Source of the DNA: Curvivirga sp965219885
GTDB taxonomy: Bacteria; Pseudomonadota; Alphaproteobacteria; UBA8366; Aestuariispiraceae
DNA length: 64,000 nucleotides
Direction: 5' to 3'
NCBI RefSeq assembly: GCF_965219885.1
Contig: NZ_CBDCOT010000009.1
Coordinates: 496,001 to 560,000 of the forward strand
Below the pieces are notes generated by a model. The model saw only the letters and a program-made list of their open reading frames with translations, had not been told where the DNA came from and ran no database searches. A program made the position numbers and the translations under genes. Below are positions 27,038 through 35,883 of this stretch, one piece after another (position 1 is the first letter of the stretch; every line of letters starts with the position of its first letter).

Positions 27038-29014
27038 TTAGTTGAAACCTCGTGGAATGGTTTCCTGCCATTCCTTTGCATATACCTCTTCATCATCGAT
27101 GCCTTCAGTGGCTCGAATCTTTCGTGAGATATAAAAATTATCTTGATCACAATGCATTTTGTTTTCTGTATCGATGGAAACCATCCACTCGTCCCGCTCA
27201 AATGTGAAGTTCCAAGATGCTTCAAAATTGGCAGAGTTCGGCTGGTCGGGATGGATAGAATTATGTACGCGTACATGGCTTCCCACGATCAATCCATGAA
27301 TAGAGGATTCCGCTTTGCCATAATCGTCAAATGTATCCAAAGTAATCGTACCATCCGCTTGTGCTTGTCGCTTGGATGTACCAGATGGTTCACGTAATAT
27401 GTTTTCTGCTAATATAGGATAGTTAGACGGAAGCCCCGGATTAGCGGGATCAATCTCTTCCTCAACCTGTCTGACAGGTAAAACCAATTCACAGTCCGCT
27501 TGATATAGTGTAACAGCAATAGCTTCTGGATTTGTCCATGTAATTGGCCAATAGGATGTTGATAAAGCCAAACGTAATTTATGTCCCTGTTTCAAATGAT
27601 GCGCACATTCATTCAGCTGAATTTCAGCTTCATAAACTTTACCGACCTCTAGATATTCCGGTGTCTCATGGCTGTCATAATGATTCAAATTTAAGGGACG
27701 ATATGTGATACGTTGGGAAATACCATCTGGTGAAACATCACATAATCTGGCAACAAGCTGGGCCACTGGTTTATCTACAGAAAATTTAAACCGCAATTTG
27801 GGGCGCCCCATCAATTCCAGCGTCTCAACTATGTCTAAATCAAAACAGGATGAGTTTGCATCATCTTCCGTTTGGTCACCTGCCATTTCATTATCGTATC
27901 GCATGCCCGGGCAAAAATAACCTGCATTCTGTCCCACATGCGCAGGCGTAGAGACCACAATTTCTCCTTCTCTCTTTTCCTTCGTTAACCCATCGCTTGA
28001 TAGATTGTATATTTCTTCATGAATATTTGAAGATGGCCAACTTTCCTCCGCAATCCAGCGCCCTTTGCGTGGCATATATTTTTCGGTAGGGTTATAATGC
28101 TCCTGCATAAAGGTCCGATAAGCTGGTAAATCTTCCGCCCCATTTTGCTCTCCCTTTAGCCAACGATCAAACCATCCTAAAACTTCCGAATGAAAGTCAG
28201 CTGGTTCAATTTTTGAGATATGCGCATAACGGTGCTCCCAAGGTCCCACCAAAGCTTTACAAGGCACATTAAGTTTCTCTGCAAGTAAGGCAGGTGTATT
28301 CACATAAGAATCCCCCCACCCTGTTATCGCCAGAACAGGCGCCTTGATTTTCGACCAATTTTCACAGATAGATCCGTGCTTCCAAAACTCATCCCGATTG
28401 GGATGCACCATCCAGTCTTTGGCAGAAAACGGCGTATTCTTTAATCGCTGAAGCCAATCTTCACGCCAATCTTTACGCAAGTCTGGATCGGCGGGGCGTG
28501 TCAAATAGGCAAACATTTGAGATGACCAATTAAAGTTATCGGTCAATAAACATCCACCCATATAATGAATATCATCTGCATATCGATCTGCCGTGGAAGC
28601 AACCGAAACAACGGCTTTCAGGGATTCAGGCTGACGATAAGCAAGTTGTAAACCATTAAAGCCACCCCAACTGATACCGATTATACCAATATTTCCATCG
28701 CACCAATCTTGATGAGTAATCCAATCCAAAATAGCTTCGCCATCACTTAATTCCTGTTCGGAATATTCATCATCAAACTGACCTTCGCTATCCCCTGTTC
28801 CCGCGATGTCCACACGAATGCAAACATAACCGGCTTTCGCAAAAACCGTATGGGTAGTCTCATCACGTGGGGCTGTCCCATCACGTTTTCGATAGGGAAG
28901 ATATTCCAAAATTACCGGATATTTGCCATCTCTTTCAGGCATCCATAAACAGGCGGCTAATCGACGACCGTCAGGTAATATGATCCACTCATTTTCAATA
29001 TGCTTCGTTTTCAC
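27038..29014 (-). CDS. CocE/NonD family (Xaa-Pro-type) hydrolase
   Basis: 658 residues. The alpha/beta-hydrolase part starts 'WIILPDGRRLAACLWMPERDGKYPVILEYLPYR', has 'RVDIAGTGDSEGQFDDEY' and the nucleophile elbow GISWGGFNG (Ser about 116), and the histidine region 'LVGPWEHRYAH'. The C-terminal jelly-roll domain ('GHKLRLALSTSYWPITWTNPE', 'LPVRQVEEE') is typical of the X-Pro dipeptidyl-peptidase/CocE family. It cleaves esters or amide bonds, often after proline-like residues. No signal peptide is visible, so it would act on imported substrate in the cytoplasm. First gene of the minus-strand uptake run, divergent from the XRE regulator. Confidence 0.88.
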   Translation of the reverse strand: MKTKHIENEWIILPDGRRLAACLWMPERDGKYPVILEYLPYRKRDGTAPRDETTHTVFAKAGYVCIRVDIAGTGDSEGQFDDEYSEQELSDGEAILDWITHQDWCDGNIGIIGISWGGFNGLQLAYRQPESLKAVVSVASTADRYADDIHYMGGCLLTDNFNWSSQMFAYLTRPADPDLRKDWREDWLQRLKNTPFSAKDWMVHPNRDEFWKHGSICENWSKIKAPVLAITGWGDSYVNTPALLAEKLNVPCKALVGPWEHRYAHISKIEPADFHSEVLGWFDRWLKGEQNGAEDLPAYRTFMQEHYNPTEKYMPRKGRWIAEESWPSSNIHEEIYNLSSDGLTKEKREGEIVVSTPAHVGQNAGYFCPGMRYDNEMAGDQTEDDANSSCFDLDIVETLELMGRPKLRFKFSVDKPVAQLVARLCDVSPDGISQRITYRPLNLNHYDSHETPEYLEVGKVYEAEIQLNECAHHLKQGHKLRLALSTSYWPITWTNPEAIAVTLYQADCELVLPVRQVEEEIDPANPGLPSNYPILAENILREPSGTSKRQAQADGTITLDTFDDYGKAESSIHGLIVGSHVRVHNSIHPDQPNSANFEASWNFTFERDEWMVSIDTENKMHCDQDNFYISRKIRATEGIDDEEVYAKEWQETIPRGFN

Positions 29015-29073
29015 TTGCGTCCCTATCTTTTTATTTTTGATTTATTGCTTTATGGGGAGTTACAGCTGAAAAC

Positions 29074-29144
29074 TTGCAATAGTAAAGTAAGCACTTATAA
29101 TACTTCTTACGCGTTCTTACGCTATTTTATATCTAACTGCGTAA
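29074..29144 (+). promoter_or_regulatory. Promoter and repeated operator of the XRE regulator
   Basis: TTGCAA (29074-29079) and TATAAT (29096-29101) are 16 bases apart on the plus strand, a good sigma-70 match. Directly after the -10 lie two direct copies of TTCTTACGC (29104-29112 and 29114-29122) and an inverted GCGTAA (29139-29144). Their position over the start of transcription suggests repression, probably by the XRE protein itself. The same gap must also hold the minus-strand promoter of the hydrolase/dpp run. Confidence 0.5.
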
Positions 29145-29156
29145 AAAAATACCAAT

Positions 29157-29951
29157 ATGATTGAAAATTTTTCAAAAAACTTACGAAGCCTTTGTGCAGA
29201 TTACGGCAGCATGGCTCATATATGTCGGGAAATCGGCATCAACCGTCAACAATTCAACCGCTATGTGAATGGTGCAGGTATGCCATCAGCTCATAACTTA
29301 CGCAGAATAGCGCGTTATTTTAAAGTGAGCGAAGAAAGCTTGATGCTGGATCATGAGGCTTTCGTAATTGAACATATCAACCAGAAATCCCCCAATACAA
29401 CTTCCCCCCTTGAATTCATGGCGGATGTCTTCAAAAATCAGGCGAAGCATCTTCGGAGATATCTTGGAGTATATCACGCCCATTTTATTTCTCCCTCTTG
29501 GGAAGGGCATATCATGCGCTCTCTCTTTTGGTTAAGAGAAGAAGATGGCGTTGTGGTTTCTCATTCTAACGAACGCGCAAGCAACCCGGATAGCAGCGTT
29601 ATCATGCGCACACGTTATGACGGGTTAGTTGCTTTTCGTGGAAATAAAATCTATCTGGTGGAAAGGTCTCGATCAGATGACGGCGTTATTTCGGAAACCA
29701 TTCTTTTTCCTGCACATCGTCAACAAATCCAGTATCTACGTGGCTTATCATTTGGTGTTGCTTTTCAACCACAGCCTATCCCTTTTAACACCAAAATTAT
29801 CTGGAAACGGGTACCAACGAAAATCACAGCACGCGAAGCTATTGCAGCGACAGGGATTTTTCCTTTTAACAGCCCCCAGATTGATCCAGTCGTCAAAAAG
29901 TATCTGCTGGAAGATAACGAGAATAATTTTACAACGACACGCTCTTTATAA
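29157..29951 (+). CDS. XRE-type helix-turn-helix transcriptional regulator
   Basis: 264 residues. The N-terminal 65 residues are an XRE/Cro helix-turn-helix: 'GSMAHICREIGINRQQFNRYVNGAGMPSAHNLRRIARYF'. The remaining 200 residues form a ligand-binding or effector domain I do not recognise ('SPSWEGHIMRSLFWLREEDG', 'YLVERSRSDDGVISETILFP'). The gene is divergent from the hydrolase/dpp run and preceded by repeated operator-like sequences, so it likely controls that run and itself. No clear ribosome site precedes the ATG. Confidence 0.85.
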   Translation: MIENFSKNLRSLCADYGSMAHICREIGINRQQFNRYVNGAGMPSAHNLRRIARYFKVSEESLMLDHEAFVIEHINQKSPNTTSPLEFMADVFKNQAKHLRRYLGVYHAHFISPSWEGHIMRSLFWLREEDGVVVSHSNERASNPDSSVIMRTRYDGLVAFRGNKIYLVERSRSDDGVISETILFPAHRQQIQYLRGLSFGVAFQPQPIPFNTKIIWKRVPTKITAREAIAATGIFPFNSPQIDPVVKKYLLEDNENNFTTTRSL

Positions 29952-29975
29952 AGCTCAACCAATCGACAGATGACT

Positions 29976-29992
29976 TTTCAATAAAACTGAAA
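29976..29992 (+). promoter_or_regulatory. LysR operator candidate, upstream of the LysR gene
   Basis: TTTCAAT-AAA-ACTGAAA is an inverted repeat with one mismatched pair, 39 bases before the LysR ATG. It is nearly the same as the perfect palindrome at 30953-30971 before the aldehyde dehydrogenase operon, which suggests autoregulation by the intervening LysR protein. Confidence 0.6.
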
Positions 29993-30030
29993 TAATATTT
30001 ATCAAATTTCAATTTTTCAGGAATTGATAG

Positions 30031-30906
30031 ATGAATATCAAGATCTCAGTTTTAAAAATGTTTATCGCTGTCGTAGAAGCTGGCAACATCCATGATGCAG
30101 CGGAAAAAGTAGGGCGCTCTGCTTCTGCTGTTTCAACGGCATTAAAATTATTGGAAGAAGAAGTCGGCGGCACTTTATTTGAAACGGATCGTAAGAACCA
30201 GTTAACACCACTTGGCCAATATCTTTATGACACTTCCTTGATACAAGTGGGCGGATATGAGAAGGCTTTGTTAAATGTGCAAGCCTTTGCCAAGGGACAT
30301 CTTGGACAAGTGCAGGTTGCTTCTATTCCTTCAGTGGCGACATCCTTAATGCCTAAAGCTCTAAAAGAATTTAAAAAAGAATACCCACATGTGGATATTG
30401 AATTATGGGATATGGATACAGCCACGATCGCCCGCTGGGTCGAACAAGGGAAATTGGATTTCGGCATTGGCGGCATCCCAAATAATCCAAAAGTAGATTT
30501 TGAGCCAATTTATGATGATGAACTGGTTCTCGTTTTTCCTAAAAGCTTTCCTATCAACATTCCCGATGGATCTATAGATATCCGAAGCCTGTTTTCATTT
30601 CCCTGCATTACAAATGGGATTATTGCCACATCAACTGATGAAATGTTGCAGGAATTTCATAACGCATCCCGCATGAATGTACATAATACATCCTCTATTT
30701 TGGCTTTAGTCGCCGCCGGCGTAGGTCTCACAGTACTACCCCGCCTTTCTGTGTCAATGGATATCCCGGGCATCGATATTTGCAGTGTCAATTTAACAGA
30801 AAACACGCGCCCCGTTGGATTGATTACAAATCCGACACGCCCTGCAACGCCTGTTTCGGATTTATTTCTGACACATTTTAAAAATCAAACTCAATCTAAA
30901 ACTTGA
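30031..30906 (+). CDS. LysR-family transcriptional regulator
   Basis: 291 residues. Helix-turn-helix at about 15-45: 'AGNIHDAAEKVGRSASAVSTALKLLEEEVGGTLF'. The substrate-binding domain follows ('GQVQVASIPSVATSLMPKAL', 'GKLDFGIGG', 'LALVAAGVGLTVLPRLSV'). It lies just upstream of, and in the same direction as, the aldehyde dehydrogenase operon. Similar palindromes sit before its own gene and before that operon, so it is likely the pathway-specific regulator. The inducer is probably a pathway intermediate. Confidence 0.9.
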   Translation: MNIKISVLKMFIAVVEAGNIHDAAEKVGRSASAVSTALKLLEEEVGGTLFETDRKNQLTPLGQYLYDTSLIQVGGYEKALLNVQAFAKGHLGQVQVASIPSVATSLMPKALKEFKKEYPHVDIELWDMDTATIARWVEQGKLDFGIGGIPNNPKVDFEPIYDDELVLVFPKSFPINIPDGSIDIRSLFSFPCITNGIIATSTDEMLQEFHNASRMNVHNTSSILALVAAGVGLTVLPRLSVSMDIPGIDICSVNLTENTRPVGLITNPTRPATPVSDLFLTHFKNQTQSKT

Positions 30907-30952
30907 TCATAAACTGGTGTTTTATTTTCTGTTTTTGGATCCCACAAATATC

Positions 30953-30971
30953 ACTTCAATAAAATTGAAGT
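30953..30971 (+). promoter_or_regulatory. LysR operator candidate, upstream of the aldehyde dehydrogenase operon
   Basis: ACTTCAAT-AAA-ATTGAAGT is a perfect 8-3-8 palindrome, about 85 bases before the aldehyde dehydrogenase ATG. That is a usual distance for LysR activation sites, and a near copy lies upstream of the LysR gene. Confidence 0.65.
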
Positions 30972-31056
30972 AAATTACAATTTTATTCCATTGAATTAAA
31001 TTCCTAGCTGCCTTTTTATCAAACCTAACTTTTCATATGAATTTTGAGAGATAAAA

Positions 31057-32508
31057 ATGTCAGAAATATATCGCAACTTCATTGCAGGTGAATGGGCAAC
31101 AAGTAACAACGCAATTGATAACATTAACCCTTCAGATATTTCTGATGTGATTGGGCAATATGCCCAAGCATCTGCAGCGCAACTTCAAGAAACAATTGAG
31201 GCGGCTAAGCAAGCACAAAAAGAATGGCAAGCAACCAGCTTAGAAAAACGACAGGCTGTCTTAAATAAAATCGGCGAAGAAATGATGGCCCGAAGTGCAG
31301 AGCTTGGTGAACTTTTGGCACGTGAAGAAGGTAAACCGCGCGCTGAGGGCGTTGGCGAAGTCTACCGCGCAGGCCAGTTCTTTACTTATTATGCAGCAGA
31401 AGTTCTACGCCAGATTGGTGAAAATGCAGATTCCGTACGTGATGGCGTGGAAGTCGATATTCGCCGCGAACCAATGGGCCTTGTCGGTGTTATTTCACCC
31501 TGGAACTTCCCAACTGCAACAGCCAGTTGGAAAATCGCACCTGCATTAGCTTATGGCAATGCGGTGATCTGGAAGCCTGCGAACTTGACCCCTGCAAGTG
31601 CGTGGGCTTTAACAGAAATCATTTCCCGTCAGGATATCCCAAAACGCTTGTTCAGTTTGGTAATGGGATCCGGTGCAGAAATTGGCCAAAACCTGATTGA
31701 ACATCCAGAAATCAACGCAATCTCTTTCACAGGTTCCTATCAGGTAGGCAAAACAATTGCCCGCGCTTCCGCTGAAAACTTCACCAAGTTCCAATTAGAG
31801 CTTGGTTCCAAAAACGCCCTTTTGGTCATGGATGATGCGGATTTGGATATCGCAATTCCTGCAGCAGCGGGCGGTGCGTTTGGCGGGACAGGTCAAAAAT
31901 GTACAGCTTCTTCCCGCTTAATTGTTCATGAATCCATTCATGATCAATTTGTAGAACGTATGTTAGAAGCCACAAAAGCATTTAAAGTTGGTCACGCATT
32001 AACTGAGGGCACACAACTTGGTCCTGTTGCAAGCGAAGCACAATTAAACGCCAACCTTGATTATATGAAGCTGGCCGCTGAAGAAGGTTGTGAAATTGCC
32101 TATGGTGGTGAGCGTTTAAACCTTGAACATGACGGTTTTTATATGTCACCAGCCTTATTATTGGGCGGCAACAACCAAATGCGCGTGAATCGCGAAGAAA
32201 TGTTTGCCCCGGCAACATGTGTGATCAAAGTAGGCAGTTATGAGGAAGGCTTAGCAACAGTTAATGACACAGATTACGGCCTAACAGCAGGCATCATTAC
32301 CCAGTCTTTGGCAAAGGCGACACATTTCCGCCGTCATGCAGAAACAGGCTGTGTCATGGTCAACTTGCCGACTGCAGGTACTGATTATCATGTTCCATTC
32401 GGTGGCCGGAAAAATTCTAGCTATGGGTCCCGCGAACAAGGGAAATATGCAGAAGAATTCTATACACAAGTGAAAACATCTTACATTTTCTCTGGTTCAC
32501 CATTCTAA
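31057..32508 (+). CDS. NAD(P)-dependent aldehyde dehydrogenase (alpha-ketoglutarate semialdehyde DH-like)
   Basis: 483 residues of the aldehyde dehydrogenase superfamily. 'VISPWNFPTATASWKIAPAL' and 'VIWKPAN' build the NAD(P) site, the general base Glu is in 'FQLELGSKNALLV', and the nucleophile Cys is in 'GGTGQKCTASSR'. The C-terminus 'AGTDYHVPFGGRKNSSYGSREQG' fits the subgroup containing alpha-ketoglutarate semialdehyde (2,5-dioxovalerate) dehydrogenases, which end sugar-acid and hydroxyproline pathways. It opens a five-gene operon with an Ldh-family imine/keto-acid reductase-like enzyme. Enzyme class is secure; substrate is inferred. Confidence 0.88.
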   Translation: MSEIYRNFIAGEWATSNNAIDNINPSDISDVIGQYAQASAAQLQETIEAAKQAQKEWQATSLEKRQAVLNKIGEEMMARSAELGELLAREEGKPRAEGVGEVYRAGQFFTYYAAEVLRQIGENADSVRDGVEVDIRREPMGLVGVISPWNFPTATASWKIAPALAYGNAVIWKPANLTPASAWALTEIISRQDIPKRLFSLVMGSGAEIGQNLIEHPEINAISFTGSYQVGKTIARASAENFTKFQLELGSKNALLVMDDADLDIAIPAAAGGAFGGTGQKCTASSRLIVHESIHDQFVERMLEATKAFKVGHALTEGTQLGPVASEAQLNANLDYMKLAAEEGCEIAYGGERLNLEHDGFYMSPALLLGGNNQMRVNREEMFAPATCVIKVGSYEEGLATVNDTDYGLTAGIITQSLAKATHFRRHAETGCVMVNLPTAGTDYHVPFGGRKNSSYGSREQGKYAEEFYTQVKTSYIFSGSPF

Positions 32509-32526
32509 AAAGACGGGATATGGGAA

Positions 32527-33519
32527 ATGGGACAAACACCACTGATCATTGACGCGTTACAGTATAATAATTGGTCCGAAGATATCTTTAAGCAAATGCG
32601 TGAAGGGGAAGTTTCCGCCGTTCATATCACCATTGCTTATCATGAAGATTTTGCTGAGACCGTTGAAAATATGATCACTTGGAACAAATATTTTCAGAAA
32701 TATACTGATTATATTATCCATGGTAAAACTGCCGCCGATGTAAAACGTGCAAAGGCCGAAGGAAAGACCGCCATTATCTTCGGTTTTCAGAATTGTTCAC
32801 CAATTGAAGATGATATTGGATTGGTAAAAGTCCTGCATGATCTGGGCGCACGTTTTATGCAACTTTCTTATAACAACCAAAGCCTGCTTGCGACAGGATG
32901 TTATGAGGCAAATGACCCCGGCATTACCCGTATGGGACGCCAGGTTATTCGTGAAATGAACCGTGTGGGTTTGGTGGTTGATATGAGCCATTCTGCAGAA
33001 CAATCAACGCTAGAAGCCATTGAACTTTCCGAACGTCCTATTGCCATCACCCATGCAAACCCATCCTTCTGGTTTGAAGCTTTACGTAATAAATCAAATA
33101 CGGTGATTAGTGCTTTAGCGGAAAGTGGCGGAATGCTGGGATTTTCCATGTACCCCCACCATTTAAAAGATAAATCCAATTGCAGCTTGGAAAGCTTCTG
33201 CCAGATGATTGCAGATAGTGCGGAGAAATTTGGCGTCGATCATCTCGGTTTTGGCAGTGATTTATGCCAAAACCAGCCCGATAGTGTGGTAGAATGGATG
33301 CGAAATGGCACATGGACCAACGAAATGGATTACGGTGAAGGTAGTAAATCCGCAGCAGGCTTTCCAGATCAACCTGATTGGTTTCAAGATAACCGAGGCT
33401 TTAAAAATATAATAAAAGGCCTGTCCAATGTTGGATTTAACGACGAAGAAATCGCAAAAATTGCGGGTGAAAATTGGCTGTCATTCTTTGAAAAATCATT
33501 TTCTGCCAAGGAAAGCTAA
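32527..33519 (+). CDS. M19 (renal dipeptidase-like) protein with altered metal site
   Basis: 330 residues. The later motifs of membrane dipeptidases are present: 'VGLVVDMSHSAEQ' (His equivalent to human His198), 'PIAITHANP' (His219) and 'LGFGSDL' (Asp288). However, the N-terminal HxD pair is replaced ('IIDALQYN' where the family has IDGHxD), and the bridging Glu of 'VEGG' is a Gln in 'GFQNC'. Loss of three of the usual zinc ligands suggests a one-metal site and perhaps a reaction other than dipeptide cleavage. It lies 18 bases after the aldehyde dehydrogenase gene and 3 bases before the unknown gene. Confidence 0.82.
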   Translation: MGQTPLIIDALQYNNWSEDIFKQMREGEVSAVHITIAYHEDFAETVENMITWNKYFQKYTDYIIHGKTAADVKRAKAEGKTAIIFGFQNCSPIEDDIGLVKVLHDLGARFMQLSYNNQSLLATGCYEANDPGITRMGRQVIREMNRVGLVVDMSHSAEQSTLEAIELSERPIAITHANPSFWFEALRNKSNTVISALAESGGMLGFSMYPHHLKDKSNCSLESFCQMIADSAEKFGVDHLGFGSDLCQNQPDSVVEWMRNGTWTNEMDYGEGSKSAAGFPDQPDWFQDNRGFKNIIKGLSNVGFNDEEIAKIAGENWLSFFEKSFSAKES

Positions 33520-33522
33520 GAA

Positions 33523-35223
33523 ATGACGACAGAACAGCAAAAAGCGTCAACAAGAATAGGGAAACGGCCGGCTGCCGAAATTTTAACGTTAAAGAAAATG
33601 GGCACCTCATTTTCTTCTCGCCTCAGTTTCATGAGAAATCTGATCCGTAAAATCCATACCCAGAAATGGAAACTGGAACGTAGAGAGTTTAACATTAACT
33701 CAGATGGTTTTGGTCACGCTGTCTATACAGCACATACCGGCGAAAGGTCCTATTCATTGGTGGCATTCACCCATGATCTACCGCCAGAGAAACGCACCGA
33801 TCGTGTCATCGCAGAAGCATGGGATGCAACATTTAACCTGTTTGATGGCATTCCTTCCCGCGAAGATATCGAACGTTTGTCTCAAAACACGCCTAAACAA
33901 GAAGCTGGGCGATTTAGTCAAAAGGAACTTGTGCTAGGACGTGCAAATAAAAGCCTGCGTATGTTCGCAACCATGTTGGAATGCTTAAAGGCCGGACAAC
34001 AACCCAATATTGATGATGTTGCTGCCGTTGGATATTTGATGCGAACAACAGCCGTTTATGGCAGCGGGAAATTTGGCTGTGCGGATCGTTCCGCCACCGA
34101 TGGACGCGCTGAAATTCAGGCTTCTTTTCATGCTGAAATGTTGGCTGTCTATCTATTTCGCAGCTTCACTATTGACCTGATTGACCATATTGCGAAAACA
34201 CAAGCGCCAGACACTGCGATTAAATTGGATGATACGATCAAACGCTTTTTGGGAATTGGAAACTCAACGGGCCTAGGCATGGCGCCGTTCTTGTTAAAAC
34301 ATTCTAAATTGATGCATCAATGGGTGAACTTGAAAGAAGAAGCCTTATGCCGTTGTCGCAATCAGTCCGTTGATCCATTAACTGCTAAATCCAAATTAAA
34401 AGCTCTTATGCCAGTGGTTTTAAAACATCTGGATCAATGGAATGTGGAAGATCAAACACAAACCGCAGATATTCAAGAGCTACGTGGCGACATCAACACC
34501 TTTGATCACTGGCTGAATGGCAATGATACCGCATCCAATCAATATTGGAATGACGCCTATATCTTTACGGCCAATAATCTTTCTGTTGAGGCCCTTTCTT
34601 TTGTTGAGAGTTTAATCATTGAATGTAATGGCGACTTGGTTGATGAGCTAGCAGATCAAATGTTTGAAGAGCAAGGCAAGGACTTTGACCCGACAATGCC
34701 TTTGTCTCAAATTCAGAAATTCCTTCAAACACATTATGCCTGGGTAGATGATATAAATTTCGCCAAGGAAAGTAATAATGCCATGTTCTGGTATTATTCT
34801 GAAGAGAAGTTAGAGCCACGCTTTGGGAGTCGCACTGACGTACCCGGTGCAGAGTTAGAAATGCCTTTGGCTATTGCACGTGATGTGGTGGCCTTAAAAG
34901 CAGCTATTAAAGATCTGAATAAAGACATCACGATTGCAGATTTTTTGATAGAACATGGTGAATTTCGCCATGTGGTTCGACGCATTCAAACCATTGCCAA
35001 TTATCCCTATGGTGAAGTCTATGACAATTTGATCAGTGATGATACCCGCCCCATAGACTTATTACGCTTTAAATTGGCTTTCTTTGGTGCCAATAAATTT
35101 GACCCTAAATCAAGTCTATGGACACGCATTAACATGTATCAAGGTGCCCCTCTTTTGGATGAAATCTTGGATGTAAACCCAGATTCATGGGCTTATCCAG
35201 TTAAACCGGAGGTAAGATCATGA
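33523..35223 (+). CDS. Conserved-looking 566-residue protein of unknown function
   Basis: No domain is recognised with confidence. The protein is soluble, without signal peptide or membrane helix. Features that look conserved are 'ELVLGRANKSLRMFATMLE', 'TTAVYGSGKFGCADRSATD', 'GIGNSTGLGMAPFLLKHSKLMHQW', a cluster 'EALCRCRN', and 'WTRINMYQGAPLLDEILDV'. The glycine-rich stretches suggest nucleotide, cofactor or substrate loops. It is inside a tight catabolic operon, and its stop overlaps the next start by an ATGA, so it is probably an enzyme subunit working with the 215-residue neighbour. Function unknown. Confidence 0.85.
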   Translation: MTTEQQKASTRIGKRPAAEILTLKKMGTSFSSRLSFMRNLIRKIHTQKWKLERREFNINSDGFGHAVYTAHTGERSYSLVAFTHDLPPEKRTDRVIAEAWDATFNLFDGIPSREDIERLSQNTPKQEAGRFSQKELVLGRANKSLRMFATMLECLKAGQQPNIDDVAAVGYLMRTTAVYGSGKFGCADRSATDGRAEIQASFHAEMLAVYLFRSFTIDLIDHIAKTQAPDTAIKLDDTIKRFLGIGNSTGLGMAPFLLKHSKLMHQWVNLKEEALCRCRNQSVDPLTAKSKLKALMPVVLKHLDQWNVEDQTQTADIQELRGDINTFDHWLNGNDTASNQYWNDAYIFTANNLSVEALSFVESLIIECNGDLVDELADQMFEEQGKDFDPTMPLSQIQKFLQTHYAWVDDINFAKESNNAMFWYYSEEKLEPRFGSRTDVPGAELEMPLAIARDVVALKAAIKDLNKDITIADFLIEHGEFRHVVRRIQTIANYPYGEVYDNLISDDTRPIDLLRFKLAFFGANKFDPKSSLWTRINMYQGAPLLDEILDVNPDSWAYPVKPEVRS

Positions 35224-35867
35224 CAGATACATTTGGTCCGGTTTCATTAAGCGAATTAATGTTCTTTACTAGTCGCGCAGCTTTTGGTGCAGGCTGTTCC
35301 TATGGCGTTGCTGAAGATGTGGCGACAGTAGCTATATGGTTAGCGAAACAAGGAATTGACCCTACGGGTCCTTTAGCAAAAGCCCTAGATACAGTTTTTG
35401 ACAACCCATCATCCATGAAGTTGCAAAAAAATGAATTGGAAGGCCAGATAAAGCTATCCGCCAAATCCGGTTCTGTAACATCTGCAATTTGCGCAGGTGT
35501 CATTGCAAGTGATCAATTAGCGCTCATAAATGGTGATGAAAGGCGTGAAATCAGGGTTGAGCATGTTGATTCACCAGCGTTAGCTAAAGCCTTTGTAAAA
35601 GCACTTGCTCCTACTGGGGCTATGATTAACTGCTCTGCTTCAGAGGATATAAATAATCCGCAGATCGGCGATTTAACTATTTCCACAAACCAAGTGGTTC
35701 AATTGGACAACGGTCAAATACGCACGGCCTTAAACGATCATCATAATATATTAGTAAGCCAATCGGGATGGGCTGGCATTCTAAAACATTTCAAAAATAG
35801 CCTCGTAGAAGCAACGGAGGCCTCACGCCTCAGCGGGGCTGGTGCTGGCTTGGTAGATACAGATTAA
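35220..35867 (+). CDS. DUF3726-like protein
   Basis: 215 residues. The opening 'VSLSELMFFTSRAAFGAGCSYGVAEDVATVAIWLAKQG' matches my recollection of the DUF3726 family; there is no known activity. No signal peptide or helix. It overlaps the preceding 566-residue gene by 4 bases and precedes the oxidoreductase gene by 16 bases. The fixed pairing suggests the two unknown proteins act together on the same metabolite. Family call is from memory and moderate. Confidence 0.7.
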   Translation: MTDTFGPVSLSELMFFTSRAAFGAGCSYGVAEDVATVAIWLAKQGIDPTGPLAKALDTVFDNPSSMKLQKNELEGQIKLSAKSGSVTSAICAGVIASDQLALINGDERREIRVEHVDSPALAKAFVKALAPTGAMINCSASEDINNPQIGDLTISTNQVVQLDNGQIRTALNDHHNILVSQSGWAGILKHFKNSLVEATEASRLSGAGAGLVDTD

Positions 35868-35883
35868 ATAACGGATAAGAATA

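Noticed and set aside
27007..27276. Longer N-terminus for the peptide-binding protein
   Set aside because: It would overlap the upstream hydrolase gene by over 200 bases and place about 90 non-signal residues before a clear Tat leader; the AGGGAG site at 27013-27018 fixes the shorter start.
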